DNA from: Calamus simplicifolius
Taxonomy: Eukaryota; Streptophyta; Magnoliopsida; Arecales; Arecaceae
Direction of reading: 5' to 3'
Assembly: GCA_900491605.1 (NCBI GenBank)
Contig: UESW01004821.1
Location: 310,001 to 374,000, forward strand
Length of the DNA: 64,000 nt
Of this stretch, positions 47,001 through 57,850 are shown in pieces; the first letter of the stretch is position 1; each line of letters starts with the position of its first letter. A model generated the notes under the pieces. That model was not told where the DNA came from and made no database searches. It was given only the letters and a program-made list of their open reading frames with translations. Made by a program: the position numbers and the translations under genes.

Positions 47001-48691
47001 ATCCTGTACATAAAATCTAGCTAACATTTAGTTCTTACTAATAAAATGAATCAGAGGTGCCATCTAGCAGTTCATTACCCTGATAGGATATGATGCATCC
47101 TCACAACAAAGGAACACAATAGCTCGATGGACAAGTTTATTTTGCAGTGGGGTGCCTGGATGCCTTGTTACTATTTTTACATAGAGGAAGTTTAGCATTA
47201 AGTGGGTCTGGTGTGGTTGTTAATATCACAATCCCAACATTTTTGGGATACTGCAGTGTCATATTTTATGGATGTAGATGGAGACTCAAATACAATACCA
47301 TCTTGAATCAGGTTACTTCCTTAATCCATCATATGTGGCTAGTATATTATCCTTTGGGTTCCAATTGTCCAGGTTCAACTTCATTTTTTGCTTAAGGTAG
47401 CCTTCAGCAGTTTGCAACTTTGTTTCAAATTCACGACTTAAAAATCTGAACTGTGCTGTTATTGGTTAGGTCCAAGAAGCAATTGGTGGTCTCTATGACA
47501 GTAATTGTGATAGAACCAATAGTCTACAGAAGGAAATGGCAATGGCTCATGATTTTACTTCATCTATTAAAGAACAATGGATGGCTTTCATGGAAGAAAC
47601 TGAAGCCCACTATCTTGAGGATATTGCTGCTGTTGAAAGTGGACAATCTGTCTTGGAAGAAGGGCTGCGACATTGGTAAGCCTGGCTTACCAGCTTCTGT
47701 CAGTTTTTTATGGCAGCATTAACTTATATTTTTCACATCACTGGTGTGAGCTACAACACTATCTGGACTTCTTATGAAACGTGCAGCACGTCAAAGGCAA
47801 GAGCTAACTCACAACAATGGAGAGATGCTAAAGATTCCCTGCAAAGCCTAGGAAAAAGCAATGTTGCATCAATAGATTCCACTATCAGGTAATTGAATCA
47901 TTTTCATCATCCAAATTTGAGTAGGCAGCGATATAGCACCAGTTGATTCTATGATCAAGTATTTTATATATGTAATTTTGGCATTTCATGATCTATCTTT
48001 TTAATGCATGTGTAGAAGCGGAATGGAAGCCAATCAGCTACTACATGCCAAGTTGTCTTCTGCTGCCTCTTCTGCTCTCCAAGATGTTGACGTCGAAAGC
48101 AAGGGACTCCTTTCCTCCATTGATGGTAAGAATTTAGCAGCTGCCTTGTACATCAAGTTGTAGAAACACGAGATGTTCTGGACTGAACATTGCTGCACGC
48201 ATGCTCTTGCCGCAGGTTTACTGAAACTTGACCATGATGCCCATGGGAACATTGATTCCTTGATCATTCCATGCTGTGGGGAGCTGAGAGAATTGAGGAG
48301 TGGACACCATTGTAAGACTCTGGAGATCACAGAAAATGCAAGGAAATGTCTGGGAGATGAGTATCTGGTAAGTATGTGCTATCTTGAGAGATCAATTGCC
48401 TCTTGATTTGAAAATTCCAATGTACTACTCTCTTGGTGCTCAATGCATCTCTGTTTGTAATCTGATCAGGTGGATGAACCATCTTGTGCAACACCAAGGA
48501 GACGGGTAATCAATTTGCTTAGTGTGAAATCCATTGAGGAGCTCAGAACACCAGCATTTGAAGAGCTACTGAGGTTGTTTTGGGAGGAAAAGTCAGCTTC
48601 AAAGCAGATAAATGGAGATGTAAAGCATTATTCTGGGGCACATGAGTCTATTTTGCAGGCTCCAAGGCTTCCCCTTACCACAATAAATTAA
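38078..48691 (+). CDS. Kinesin-5 (BimC/KRP125 type) mitotic motor, 22 coding exons
   Basis: Joined exons: 38078..38235, 38327..38456, 38552..38710, 38794..39267, 39470..39567, 39656..39812, 39967..40036, 40502..40578, 40656..40709, 40790..40870, 40943..41054, 41489..41575, 41666..41841, 41919..42080, 42164..42271, 42354..42512, 42604..42687, 47470..47675, 47787..47888, 48016..48125, 48216..48367, 48470..48691. They give 1045 residues with every phase consistent and GT-AG borders, a normal kinesin-5 length. The motor (about 47-392) has the P-loop GQTGTGKT (131-138), switch I SSRSH (260-264) and switch II DLAGSE (293-298). A long coiled-coil stalk follows. The tail holds the BimC box, with a predicted CDK site at T980 (ATPRRR). 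Kinesin-5 forms tetramers that slide antiparallel microtubules in the spindle and phragmoplast. Intron 17, counting coding introns, is 4.8 kb and holds transposon fragments. No damage seen. Confidence 0.95.
42825..44620 (-). mobile_element. RTE-type LINE fragment in the large kinesin intron, minus orientation
   Basis: Minus-strand translation, broken by many stops, contains KLMSHTYYKTLERVIE, LTTEAIFLL and FIKKAYDK near 43840-44090, the fingers and palm region of plant RTE-like reverse transcriptases. The 3' end is a GTT repeat (CAA repeat at about 42832-42852 on the plus strand) next to CCCAAATTTTTGGGGTCATC, the usual end of this family. The element is truncated at its 5' end near 44620. Confidence 0.75.
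44970..45131. repeat. 24 bp direct repeats and a perfect 12 bp hairpin
   Basis: AGAAATATAAATATTAATTAG recurs at 24 bp steps (44970, 44994, partial at 45018) and again at about 45112. Between them, GTGTCTCTAATT and AATTAGAGACAC (45030-45058) form a perfect 12 bp stem with a 5-base loop. Confidence 0.8.
45960..46405 (+). mobile_element. RTE-type LINE 3' fragment in the large kinesin intron, plus orientation
   Basis: A frame at 45981-46166 reads CWAVRKIHIQKMDMPKMRIL and APIEDKLRKELL, then WFEHVQ, the typical C-terminal end of plant RTE-like ORFs. The tail GATGTTGTTGTTGT at about 46392-46405 is the same 3' end as the fragment at 42825, in the opposite direction. Confidence 0.78.
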
Positions 48692-49616
48692 GGTTCAGGA
48701 GTTCAAGCAGGGACATTGGATATAGTTCTCTGTACAGAGTAGTGGCCAATCCACAGGAGGTTTGCAAGCATCATCCTTTCGCTAGGTTGCAAAACGATCT
48801 GATTCATGATATAGGTAGAATATGATTCAAATTAGTTTTTTTTTTTTAAAGGCAAATTAACCTTTTGAGATTTTCTTTTAATAAGCTACACGGGCCCGTA
48901 AACAAATATGTTCTGGGGTACTTAGTGTGATGCTTGATTGGAATGGCCTTTGTGATTGAGACTGGATAAGGAACGCTCATCTTCATTCCGATATTTCAAG
49001 GTTTAAGATTATTAATGTCTGAAGGATGTTAGATGTGTTTTTAGTTCTATTTCTTTCAAGGCTAAGCTGTTGGGTTTGTTATGTAGTAACTTTTGATTTT
49101 TGAATTCAAATATAGTAGAGATCATCATGGTGCATGGTGATTAAGTTTAATCCAGTAAACAAATTCTGAGAATTTGCACAGCACAGCTCGTATATAATTC
49201 TTGAATAATTCATGAAATTTTTGCGAACACAATTTATAAGATAGCTTTGGAGTTCTGATTTAATAAACATTCAAGTAAAATCTGAGATATGGATAATAAT
49301 ACTTTGTTTTCCAAGAAAATCCTATCCGTGGCGCAGACTTGGTGTTGTGTCTTTGGTCCTACGAGGGGGTTGCTGGGAGACTCATAATTGTTTCAGAACT
49401 TAGATTGGCCATTACATTGGTGGAAGAATTGATTTTTCTTTTTATAAATCATGAAGACATAAAATGAGAATAAAATAATATTAACTTTGCAATGGTTTCA
49501 ATCTATCCAGACTCAGCCTGGATGACTGCCAGAACAACAAACTATGGCCATCTATCAGACCTGGAACATATTGTCTCTGTTACGAGTGGACGTCAACCTT
49601 CTGTTAAGAGCCCAAA
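48692..49616. other. Kinesin 3' UTR and spacer before the Gypsy element
   Basis: No coding frame. A T-run lies at 48837-48848. The first few hundred bases should be the kinesin 3' UTR. Confidence 0.5.
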
Positions 49617-51000
49617 GTAACACAAGGGTAGAGGTGATTATGCTGTTAATGAATTGATAAAAATTAATTTTTTTAAGTATTCTAAAAGATGACTAATTCA
49701 CCCAAAAATAAGAGAAGTGTAGGAGAGCAGATTATGTGATGTAGAAAGTAACGGTTCAGGAACAAAACTTTTAGAAAAATAAAGAAGCGTACCGGGATAG
49801 TTTGGATTTGAGAAACTCCAAAGAAGGCATGCTCATTAACTTTCATAAAATCAGAATCACATAGTAAGGAAAATGTTGATTTACCCGATGATGATACGCT
49901 CCTAGTGTTAATAGAAGATCTCTCACTAGCGGGCAGAATTTCTGGATGAAAAAATTATCTTTCACATGAGGTTCCTTGATCTCGATTCAGGGGCAAAGAA
50001 GGCGTCCTCGGCTTTGGAGATGAATCAAGAGAAGAATGGCGGCTTTGGAGATGGATCAAGGGAGAGGGCGGCAGCTAGGGTTTATGGATGCCTAGAATTT
50101 AGGGGGAGGGGGTTGATGGTCGGTTATGAGATGGTGATTTGAGGATTAGAGTTTGTTTAGTGGAGCTTGGTAGAGGAGATGGACTAGACTAGGGTTTGAT
50201 AGCAAGAACACTTCGGCCTCACGCCTAACACCCTCACGGTTCTCAAAACTTTTTTTTTATTCATTCATATCATTTTCACAGTTTCAAAAGAAGGGTTTTA
50301 TAGACCTCTAAGTTCAATAATGAAAGTGCTAAATGATAGGGATAATAAAATATGGTAGAATATTTATCATCGTAGAACAAAGATTCTTCTTTTCTTCATT
50401 TGGTTCGACCAAAATGGCAGCATTAAGATATGATTCCAATTGTAGAGGCAAGGGACTACAAGCAAAGAAGAAAGCTTTGAGGTGACATCTTTCTTTCTTT
50501 TCTTTTGTCAACAAGGTCCATATGGGGTACAAGATCCTTTCCAGAATGGTTAAGATGCTGATCTTCATTCCCATTAAAGCATAGCAAGGGACCATAGAAT
50601 TTCTTTCTTATGGGGTGCCTAAAGTTGCCAAAATTGTTTGTGGTGACATGAAGGGACAATATTGATTCCACGTCATCAATCCTGATGTAGATGGATCCAA
50701 TCCATGCAGAGCTCCAAGGGTAGGGTATGAATAAGGTTGGAGAAGATCGGATGGCTGTTCAATACTGCCTAATCTGGAGCTTCTTCTGAATATTTTTAGT
50801 AGGGTCTCAACAGAGATACAAGTCCCTTTAATTATTACAAGACTCAAATAAAATAAAAATGTATGATGGACATTGGACTAAACCAAACATGACTGACTCA
50901 GTAACATACTGGACTCGATCAACTAGAAAAAATACAGGACTTCTAGAGTTCAGAGATCTAAATGGAACTCTGCAACCTTTTTCTCACTCTTGCTCCTGCA
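49617..51000 (-). repeat. 3' LTR of the Gypsy element
   Basis: Matches 56423-57850. In element orientation it starts TGCAGGAGC (51000 downward). Its far end, near ACACAAGGG at 49620, has lost or changed the last bases compared with the other LTR. GGAAGAA-type purines lie just upstream at 51001-51015. Confidence 0.85.
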
Positions 51001-51045
51001 CTAATTCTTCCGGATGGAAGGAACTCGACCTTGTCGAGTAAGGAT

Positions 51046-51211
51046 TGGTTCGACTTTGGTACTCTTCTAGCAGGTCTAGGTCCAAGCTTTGCAAATCTTC
51101 TCTAGAAATCCATGAGTCCTCATATTTGGACCTACCTTGCGAACGAACCTTGGTTCGTTGGCAACCTCTATTTTGGGTCGAGATAGCTTGGTCATCCAAA
51201 ATCCACTCAAT
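51046..51211 (-). pseudogene. Chromodomain at the end of the Gypsy polyprotein
   Basis: The minus-strand frame reads RIEWILDDQAIS, then YEDSWISREDLQSLD and LLEEYQS, the wording of the integrase-linked chromodomain in plant chromoviruses. This domain steers integration toward marked chromatin. The aromatic cage position after the first strand is altered here. Confidence 0.75.
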
Positions 51212-51399
51212 TCTATCCTTCTGCTCAGGCCAAATAGTAGGTGGATACACAGAGGTGGGCTCACTCTCAAAAGAAGGATTAGGTCCACAAGCCTCACTAG
51301 GTATCATCGCTGACTCCCTATACTCTACTAAATCTGAAACATTGAAAGTAAAGCTAATGCCTAACTCAGGAATACTTCAGCACATAGGCATTGGTTCTC

Positions 51400-52440
51400 A
51401 CTTTCTTCATCATCCTAAACCATGATCATGTAACTTTCTAACGGTTCCTGAAGGAAATTGCTCAAGCCTTAACCTAACCATGACATAATCTCCTTCTACA
51501 AACTCTTTGACTCATTTTCAAAAATTAGTCAACAGTTTATATGTTTCATTACTTAAGTTAATCTTTGCGCTATTCTTCTTATGCAAGTCCTTAATATGCT
51601 GTGTAAATGATGCTGCAGACTCAGAGACTCGTGTGTGAACAGATAATGAAATTAGGTCAAGTGGCTTGTTGGGTTTATACCCATGAACAATTTCGAATGA
51701 GCTCTTTCCAGTAGACCTATTGATCGAAGTGTTGTAGGCAAACTCAGCTCTAGGTAGCAACAAATCCCAATTCCTGATGTTTTTTCCCACAAGGCATCTC
51801 GAAAGATTTTCTAGACTATAATTTACTAGTTCTATCTGGCCATCGGTTTGGGAATGGTAAGTTGTGAAAAAGTTTAACTTAGTCCCTAACTTAAGCCAGA
51901 GAGTTTTTCAAAAATAGCTGATGAGCCAGACATCCCTATCTGAAACTATGGTCTTAGGTAAGCCATGGAGTCTAACGATCTCGTCAAAGAACAGTTGGGC
52001 TACCCTAGACGCATCGAAGGTCTAAGAACAAAGCAAGAAATAAGCCATATTGGAGAACCTATTGACCACTACACAAATCGAATCATGTTTTCTTTGGGTC
52101 ATAGGTAATCCTAACAAAATCCATACTCAAATCTTGCCAAGGGTGCTCGGGTATGGGCAAAAGGGTGTAAAGGCCAGTATTCTATTTTCAGTGTTTAGCA
52201 ACATTGTAGATTCTACGCCTGGCCATAATTTGTGCTACGTCCCTTTTTAAACTAAGCCAAAAGAACTGGTCTTCTATTACTAAGATCATCTTATCCTTAC
52301 CAAAATGACCAGCTAGTCCTCCCGCATAGGTCTCCCAAACTAGGAATTTCCTTAACGACATTCTAGGAATGCAGAGCCTATGGTGCCGAAAAAATAACCA
52401 TCTAAGAGGGTATATACTCACTATACTTACTAGATGGTCC
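51400..52440 (-). pseudogene. Gypsy integrase region
   Basis: The zinc-binding start survives as GGLAGHFGKDKM, but its second histidine and CxxC pair are changed (TYAGG, RRRIYN). The catalytic core keeps SDRDVWLISYF and QTDGQIELVN, carrying the second Asp and the Glu of the DDE triad. WDLLLPRAEFAYNTSINRST follows. Several frames are needed, so it is inactive. Confidence 0.8.
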
Positions 52441-53640
52441 CTGGATCAAAGTCTGATGAATGTCCCTAAAATCGGGGCATGACTCATACTCTTCCTTTAG
52501 TTGTTCAAACCCTATAACCTCAGTCCTAACAGAATTCAAGAGCAGGGATCGATGATTAAGGGCATCTACCACCTTATTCTTGGTTTCGACTCTATGTTTC
52601 AATACAAAAGTGTGTAGGCCTAGATGTATTCTATCCATTTTGCATGCCTAGGGTTAAGCTTCTTTTGAGAATTTAGGAACCTAAGGGCCTCATGGTCAGA
52701 AAATAATACAAATTCCTATGGTAGCAAGTAGTGTCTCCAATACCTCAAAGCTTGCACTACCGCATAAAATTCCTTATCATAGGTAGAATACCTAAGCTTA
52801 ACATATTTGAGCTTCTCGCTAAAGAATGCTACTGGATGGTTCTCTTGGCTTAGGACTTCTCCTATCCCTACACCTGAGGCATCACAAGCAACCTCAAACA
52901 CTTTGAAAAAAATTGGGTAATTTCAAAATGGATGCCTGAGTCATTTCCTTAAGTTCTATGAAGGCTCCATTGGCGGCTTTGGTCCATTCAAAATCTCCCT
53001 TCCTAATACAATCGGTAATGGGTGCGACTATCGTACTGAACCCCCTAATGAATCTCCTATAGAAGGTAGCTAGGCCATGGAAACTACGAACTTCGTAGAC
53101 ACTAGTAGGCATCAGCCACTCAACTATGGACTTGATCTTCTCTGGGTCAATCGACACTCCTTCAGAGGTCACAACAAATCCTAAGAAGACAACTCTATGG
53201 GTCAAGAAATCACACTTTTTGATATTAGCATAAAGATTATTATTTCTAAGGGTATGACATACTTGCTTAAGGTGAATGGTCTTTCTTGGTCTTACTATAA
53301 ATCAGGATGTCATCAAAATAGACTCATAAATGTACTCGATGCATTGGACAAGCCAAAGGCATCACTACCCAGTCATATAGGCCATCCTTAGTTTTAAATG
53401 CGGTCTTCCACTCATCCCTGGGTCTATTTCTAACCTGATGATAACCACTCTTAAGATCAATCTTCGAGAATGTGGTTGCATTGGCCATCATGTCTAACAT
53501 ATCATCTAGGCAGGGTATGGAGAATCTATATTTGATGGTGATCTTATTGATAGCTCGACTGTCTACGCACATCCTCCATGTACCATCTTTCTTAGGGGTT
53601 AATAGGGCTGGAACAGTATAAGGACTCAAACTTTCCTAAT
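52441..53640 (-). pseudogene. Gypsy reverse transcriptase and RNase H
   Basis: RT landmarks from right to left are LTPKKDGTWRMCVDSRAINK (about 53550-53610), FSKIDLKSGYHQVR, and the catalytic VYFDDILIYS near 53300-53325, where a short deletion and a stop precede it. After it come FLGFVVTSEGVSIDPEKI and the RNase H start VACDASGVGIGEVLSQE (about 52850-52895) with FAYNTS-type integrase further left. An active copy would copy element RNA into DNA. Confidence 0.88.
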
Positions 53641-53879
53641 AGATTATTTCTTAAGTAATTCTCTAACTTGTTTCTGCAACTCTAGATGTTCAGTTGGGCT
53701 CATCTTATAGTGGGGCAAGTTGGGCAAAGTGGCTTCCAGGACTAGGTCAATGGCATGCTGAATATCCCTAAAGGATGAAAGGTGGTCAGGAAGGTCTTCG
53801 GGAAAGACATCTTTGAACTCTTTTAAAATTTTTCTAATTTTTGAGGGTGCTCTACGGGGGTCGGATCTTGGATTTTCCT

Positions 53880-54330
53880 AGCTGTCAACATCCAAATGGG
53901 TGAACCTTTATTAATTTCTTATTCTAATTTTTTAGCATTAATTAGGTTCAATCCAGGCGTCTTCTCTTTTAATTGACTCAAACCCTTTTGATGTCATCCT
54001 TAGGTAGGATAGGGTAAACTATAATTTTTTCCCATGATAATTAAAGGAACACAAATTTGATCGATAAAAAGGGTTGCATCATGGTCGAACAACCAAGGCC
54101 TACCCAAATGAGACTGCTTACTCCATGGATAAGACATCATACCATATCGTTTCTTGATAAACTGGAACTGGATTTGGACTGGGCATCTTATCTTGATAGG
54201 TATGGAGGTAGAATCTATCCATGACACCTTATTGGGGTTAGGATGTGAAACATGTGTTAATCCTAGAGTCTTGACTGCACTGGATGAAATGGCATTAACA
54301 CAACTTTTACTATCTATGATGAGCTTGCAA
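53880..54330 (-). pseudogene. Gypsy aspartic protease region
   Basis: Minus-strand sequence reads CKLIIDSKSCVNAISSSAV near 54270-54330, in place of the DSGS active-site motif, then VSWIDSTSIPIKIRCPVQIQ. The active-site Gly is changed to Lys. Confidence 0.6.
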
Positions 54331-54539
54331 ACCTTAGTCCTTATCTTGAGAAAAGTCTATAGGATGTTAGTCCTACGCCAATCCTCTTGAACTTTGGTTT
54401 GAGACAGGATGCACCTCAAAACTCCTAATAGGTCAAGCTCTGGATTCCTCTCCTCCCTCATACTCCTCAACTAAATTCAATCCAGCCTCATAAATTTCTT
54501 CCTCGCATTCCTCACTAGGCACATGATTTTCTTCCTCAA

Positions 54540-55600
54540 ACTCACCTATGTGTAAGGACCTGGCGGGACATTGGCTAACAAAGTGGCCTGTCTTATGACA
54601 CCTAAAACATGCTGAGTTGGGAACAGGGGTAGGTTTCGGATGCCTTACCCTTGTTATCTGATCTGTTCACTGGGGTGCCTAGGTTGGGTCTACTGTTTGA
54701 GGTTTGATTGGGTCCTGGTCTCTGGGTTGGGGTATTAGTCCTGGAAGGTTCTGGTTTATGGAACATGGGTTGTCTTTGAACCTCTCAAAATTTTTAGCAA
54801 CTTGGTAAGCTTGCTCCAGTTCATTGACTTCTCTCAAATATAGTTTCCTCTAAATATCTTTCCTTACACCAGTTTTAAACCTAGACAGGGTGGCCTCTTT
54901 CGACTCAACAATGTGACATCTCAGGACAAATTCATCAAATTTCTCAATGTACTCAGAAACTATTTTGTTGCCTTAGCTTAACCTTTGCCATTGGTCTAAG
55001 AGTTTCTGTTGGTAAGACATGCTTGCATACTTCTCTCTTAGTCTAACCTTCATGGCTCTCTAGGTGGTTATGGAACATCACCTCTCCATCTAATCAACAT
55101 CTCAATATTCCTGGTATAACCTAGCCTATCAAACTAATCTAAGTTTGATAAATTTATATTTTCTCTCCTTGGTCATCTCGTACCACTCAAAATATTGATC
55201 CATTTTACCTTCCCAATTGACAAATACCTTGGGGTTTAAATTTTCATCAAAAGTGTGTGCTTCTAATTTGATATTTCTAAGAATTCTCTCATTTGGATCC
55301 ACAATATCAGGATTGGGTCTCCTATGGTAGTACTTTGGATCACGATTTAGGGCTCTTCAAGGGTTTAACTCAGGCTCAGTCCTGGTCTCATGACTCTCCT
55401 ATAGGGATCTCACTCGGTCATTCAACAGGGTCAACTATTCAGTAATGGTCCTAAGCATGGCTCCAAAATTATTATCCATGGGTGGGTCTGATGGTGACTG
55501 ATTCTGACTTAGTTGGTATGGGGCTCTTGATCTGGTGGTCATACATGACTCAAGCAAGCACACAAATGACTCAAGACTGGCTCGTACTATAGTTTACTAG
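54540..55600 (-). pseudogene. Gypsy gag with CCHC zinc knuckle
   Basis: CFRCHKTGHFVSQC (pattern C-x2-C-x4-H-x4-C) lies at about 54563-54606 on the minus strand. The gag core to its right is broken by stops. This protein packages element RNA in working copies. Confidence 0.7.
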
Positions 55601-56406
55601 ATCTAGCAGTCCAAGTAAAGTGAGTCGACTAAGTCACAATCACGATAACAAGTATGTTGTCCACTGGCCAAGTAGGAGTAGAAATGTGGGAGGCCCCCCT
55701 GCTTTCGCAGGGACCCAATTAAGAAACCACAACACCACTTGATCATTTGACTCTTGACCTCCAGTCTCAAACACCAGCTTTTAGATACAAATGTTGACTT
55801 GAGTGCAATTAGTTTTTCCAAGTTAAGTTGAACTGAACTCGTGGGTGTCCCTAATGCTCAATTAAGCGCTACTCGATTTTAAAATTAAGGCTTAAGTTCA
55901 CAATGCAAGTTGTTGGTTTTCTAGGCCAAGGAAGGGTGATGAAATCTCCACCTTATCTTAGATGCTTGGTGCCCTTAAATAACTTAAAAAGATGAATACT
56001 CAAGACACGAATTAGTGTATCGGGTTTTCAACCAGAAAGAGTCATGTCCGGCCTTGGCTCATTACTCCCTTGGGTCATAGATATATTTGCATATATCTAC
56101 TTAGGAGGTGTAACACTTTAGGATTTAGGAATGCAACAATACAATTTTTTTTAATTGTGTGCAGAATTTCAGTAGGGTTTGATCTCAGCACCAGTAGGCC
56201 ACAGAAAATCTCAGAAAATAACAGTAAGGAATTTAATCATGAAATTTTATATGTACATAGCAAAGGCACGTTAAATTATCAAAAAATAATTTTAAGTTGA
56301 AATAATCACGTTCTGATATGTTTTACAACAGAGGAAGTTACAGGTCATATGCAGAAATTACAGTAGAACATAAATCTAGTGTGCGATGCAAAATATGTCA
56401 AACCTT

Positions 56407-56418
56407 GCTCTAATACCA
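56407..56418 (-). promoter_or_regulatory. Primer binding site of the Gypsy element
   Basis: Reads TGGTATTAGAGC on the minus strand; the standard site for initiator tRNA-Met is TGGTATCAGAGC. It lies four bases inside the 5' LTR. Confidence 0.85.
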
Positions 56419-56422
56419 AGAT

Positions 56423-57850
56423 TGATGCAGCACAAGGGCAGAGTGATTATGCAGTCAATGAATTGATAAAAATTAATTTTTTTAAGTATTTAGAACATGA
56501 CTAATTCATCCAAAAATAAGAGAAGAGTAAGAGAGCAGATTATGTGATGTAGAAAGTAACTGTTCAGGAATAGAACTTTTAGAAAAATGAAGAAGCGTAT
56601 CAGGATAGTCTAGAATTGAGAAATTCTAGAGAAGACATGCTCATGAACTTTCACATAATCATAATCAAGATTAAGGGAAAGGTTGATTTACTGAATGATA
56701 ATGCGCTCCTAGTGTTAGTAGAAGATCTCTCGCTAGCGGATAGGATTTCTGGATGAGAAAACTATCTTCCATGTGAGGTTCCTTGATCTCAATTCAGGGG
56801 TAAAGAAGGCATCCTCGGCTTTGGAGATGGATCAAGAGAGAGGGCGATGGCTTTGGAGATGGATCAAGGGAGAGGGCGGCGGCTAGGGTTTCAGGAATGG
56901 ATGCCTAGAATTTAGGGGAGGGGGTTGGTGGTTGGTTATGAGATGGTGATATGAGGATTAGGATTTGTTTGGTGGAGCTTGGTAGAGGAGATGGACTAGA
57001 CTAGAGTTTGGTAGCAAGAACACTTTGGCCTCATGACTAACTCTCTCACAGAGGATCAATTGCTCAAGGCAATGGAAATAGAACTCGGAAGAAAGTTCTC
57101 AAAACTTTTTTTTTTATTCATTCATATCCTTTTCATCGTTTCAAGTTATAGACCTCTCATGTCATTATAAGGTAAGTTTAATAATTAGAGTGCTAAATGA
57201 TAGGGATTATAAAATATAGTAGAATATTTATCAGCGTAGAACAAAGATCTTCTTTCCTTCATTTGGTTTGACCAAAATGGCAGTAGTAAGATATGATGAA
57301 GGCGAGAGACACAAGCAAAGAAGGAAGCTTTGAGGTGACATCTTCTTTCTTTTCTTTTGTCAACAGGTCCATATGGGGTGCAAGATCCTTTCAGAATGGT
57401 TGAGATGCTGATCTTCATTTCCATTAAAGCATAGTAGGGGACCACCGAATTTTTTCCTCATAGGGTGCCTAAGGTTGCCAAAATTGTTGATAGCGATATG
57501 GAGGGATAAGATTGATTCCACGTCATCAATCCTGGTGTAAACGGATCTAATCCATATAGAGCTCCAAGGATAGGGTATGAATAAGGTTAGAGAAGATCGG
57601 ATGATTGTCCAATACTGTCTAATCCGGGGCTTCTTCTGAATCTCTTCAGCAGAATCTCAATAAGAGTAATACACTTCCCTTGAATTATTATAGGATTCAA
57701 ATAAAATAAAATGCATGACCTGAACATTGGACTAAACCAAACTTGACTGACAGTAACAGATGGACTCGACCAACTAGAAAAAATATATGACTTATAAAGT
57801 TCAGAGATCCAAATGGAATCTTGCAACCTTTTCTTACTCTTACTCCTACA
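56423..57850 (-). repeat. 5' LTR of the Gypsy element
   Basis: In element orientation it starts TGTAGGAGT (57850) and ends GCTGCATCA (56423), the expected TG...CA. It matches 49617-51000 with many substitutions and small indels. Confidence 0.87.

Larger units (their letters stand above)
49617..57850 (-). mobile_element. Ty3/Gypsy chromovirus LTR retrotransposon
   Basis: Two LTRs bracket a minus-strand gag-protease-RT-RNase H-integrase-chromodomain order, which defines a chromovirus. The primer binding site matches initiator tRNA-Met with one difference. Many stops and frameshifts show it is inactive. No reliable 5 bp target duplication was found. Confidence 0.9.

Noticed and set aside
42688..47469. 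A separate gene inside the kinesin intron
   Set aside because: Frames there match RTE-type LINE remains only, and the exons on both sides join in phase.
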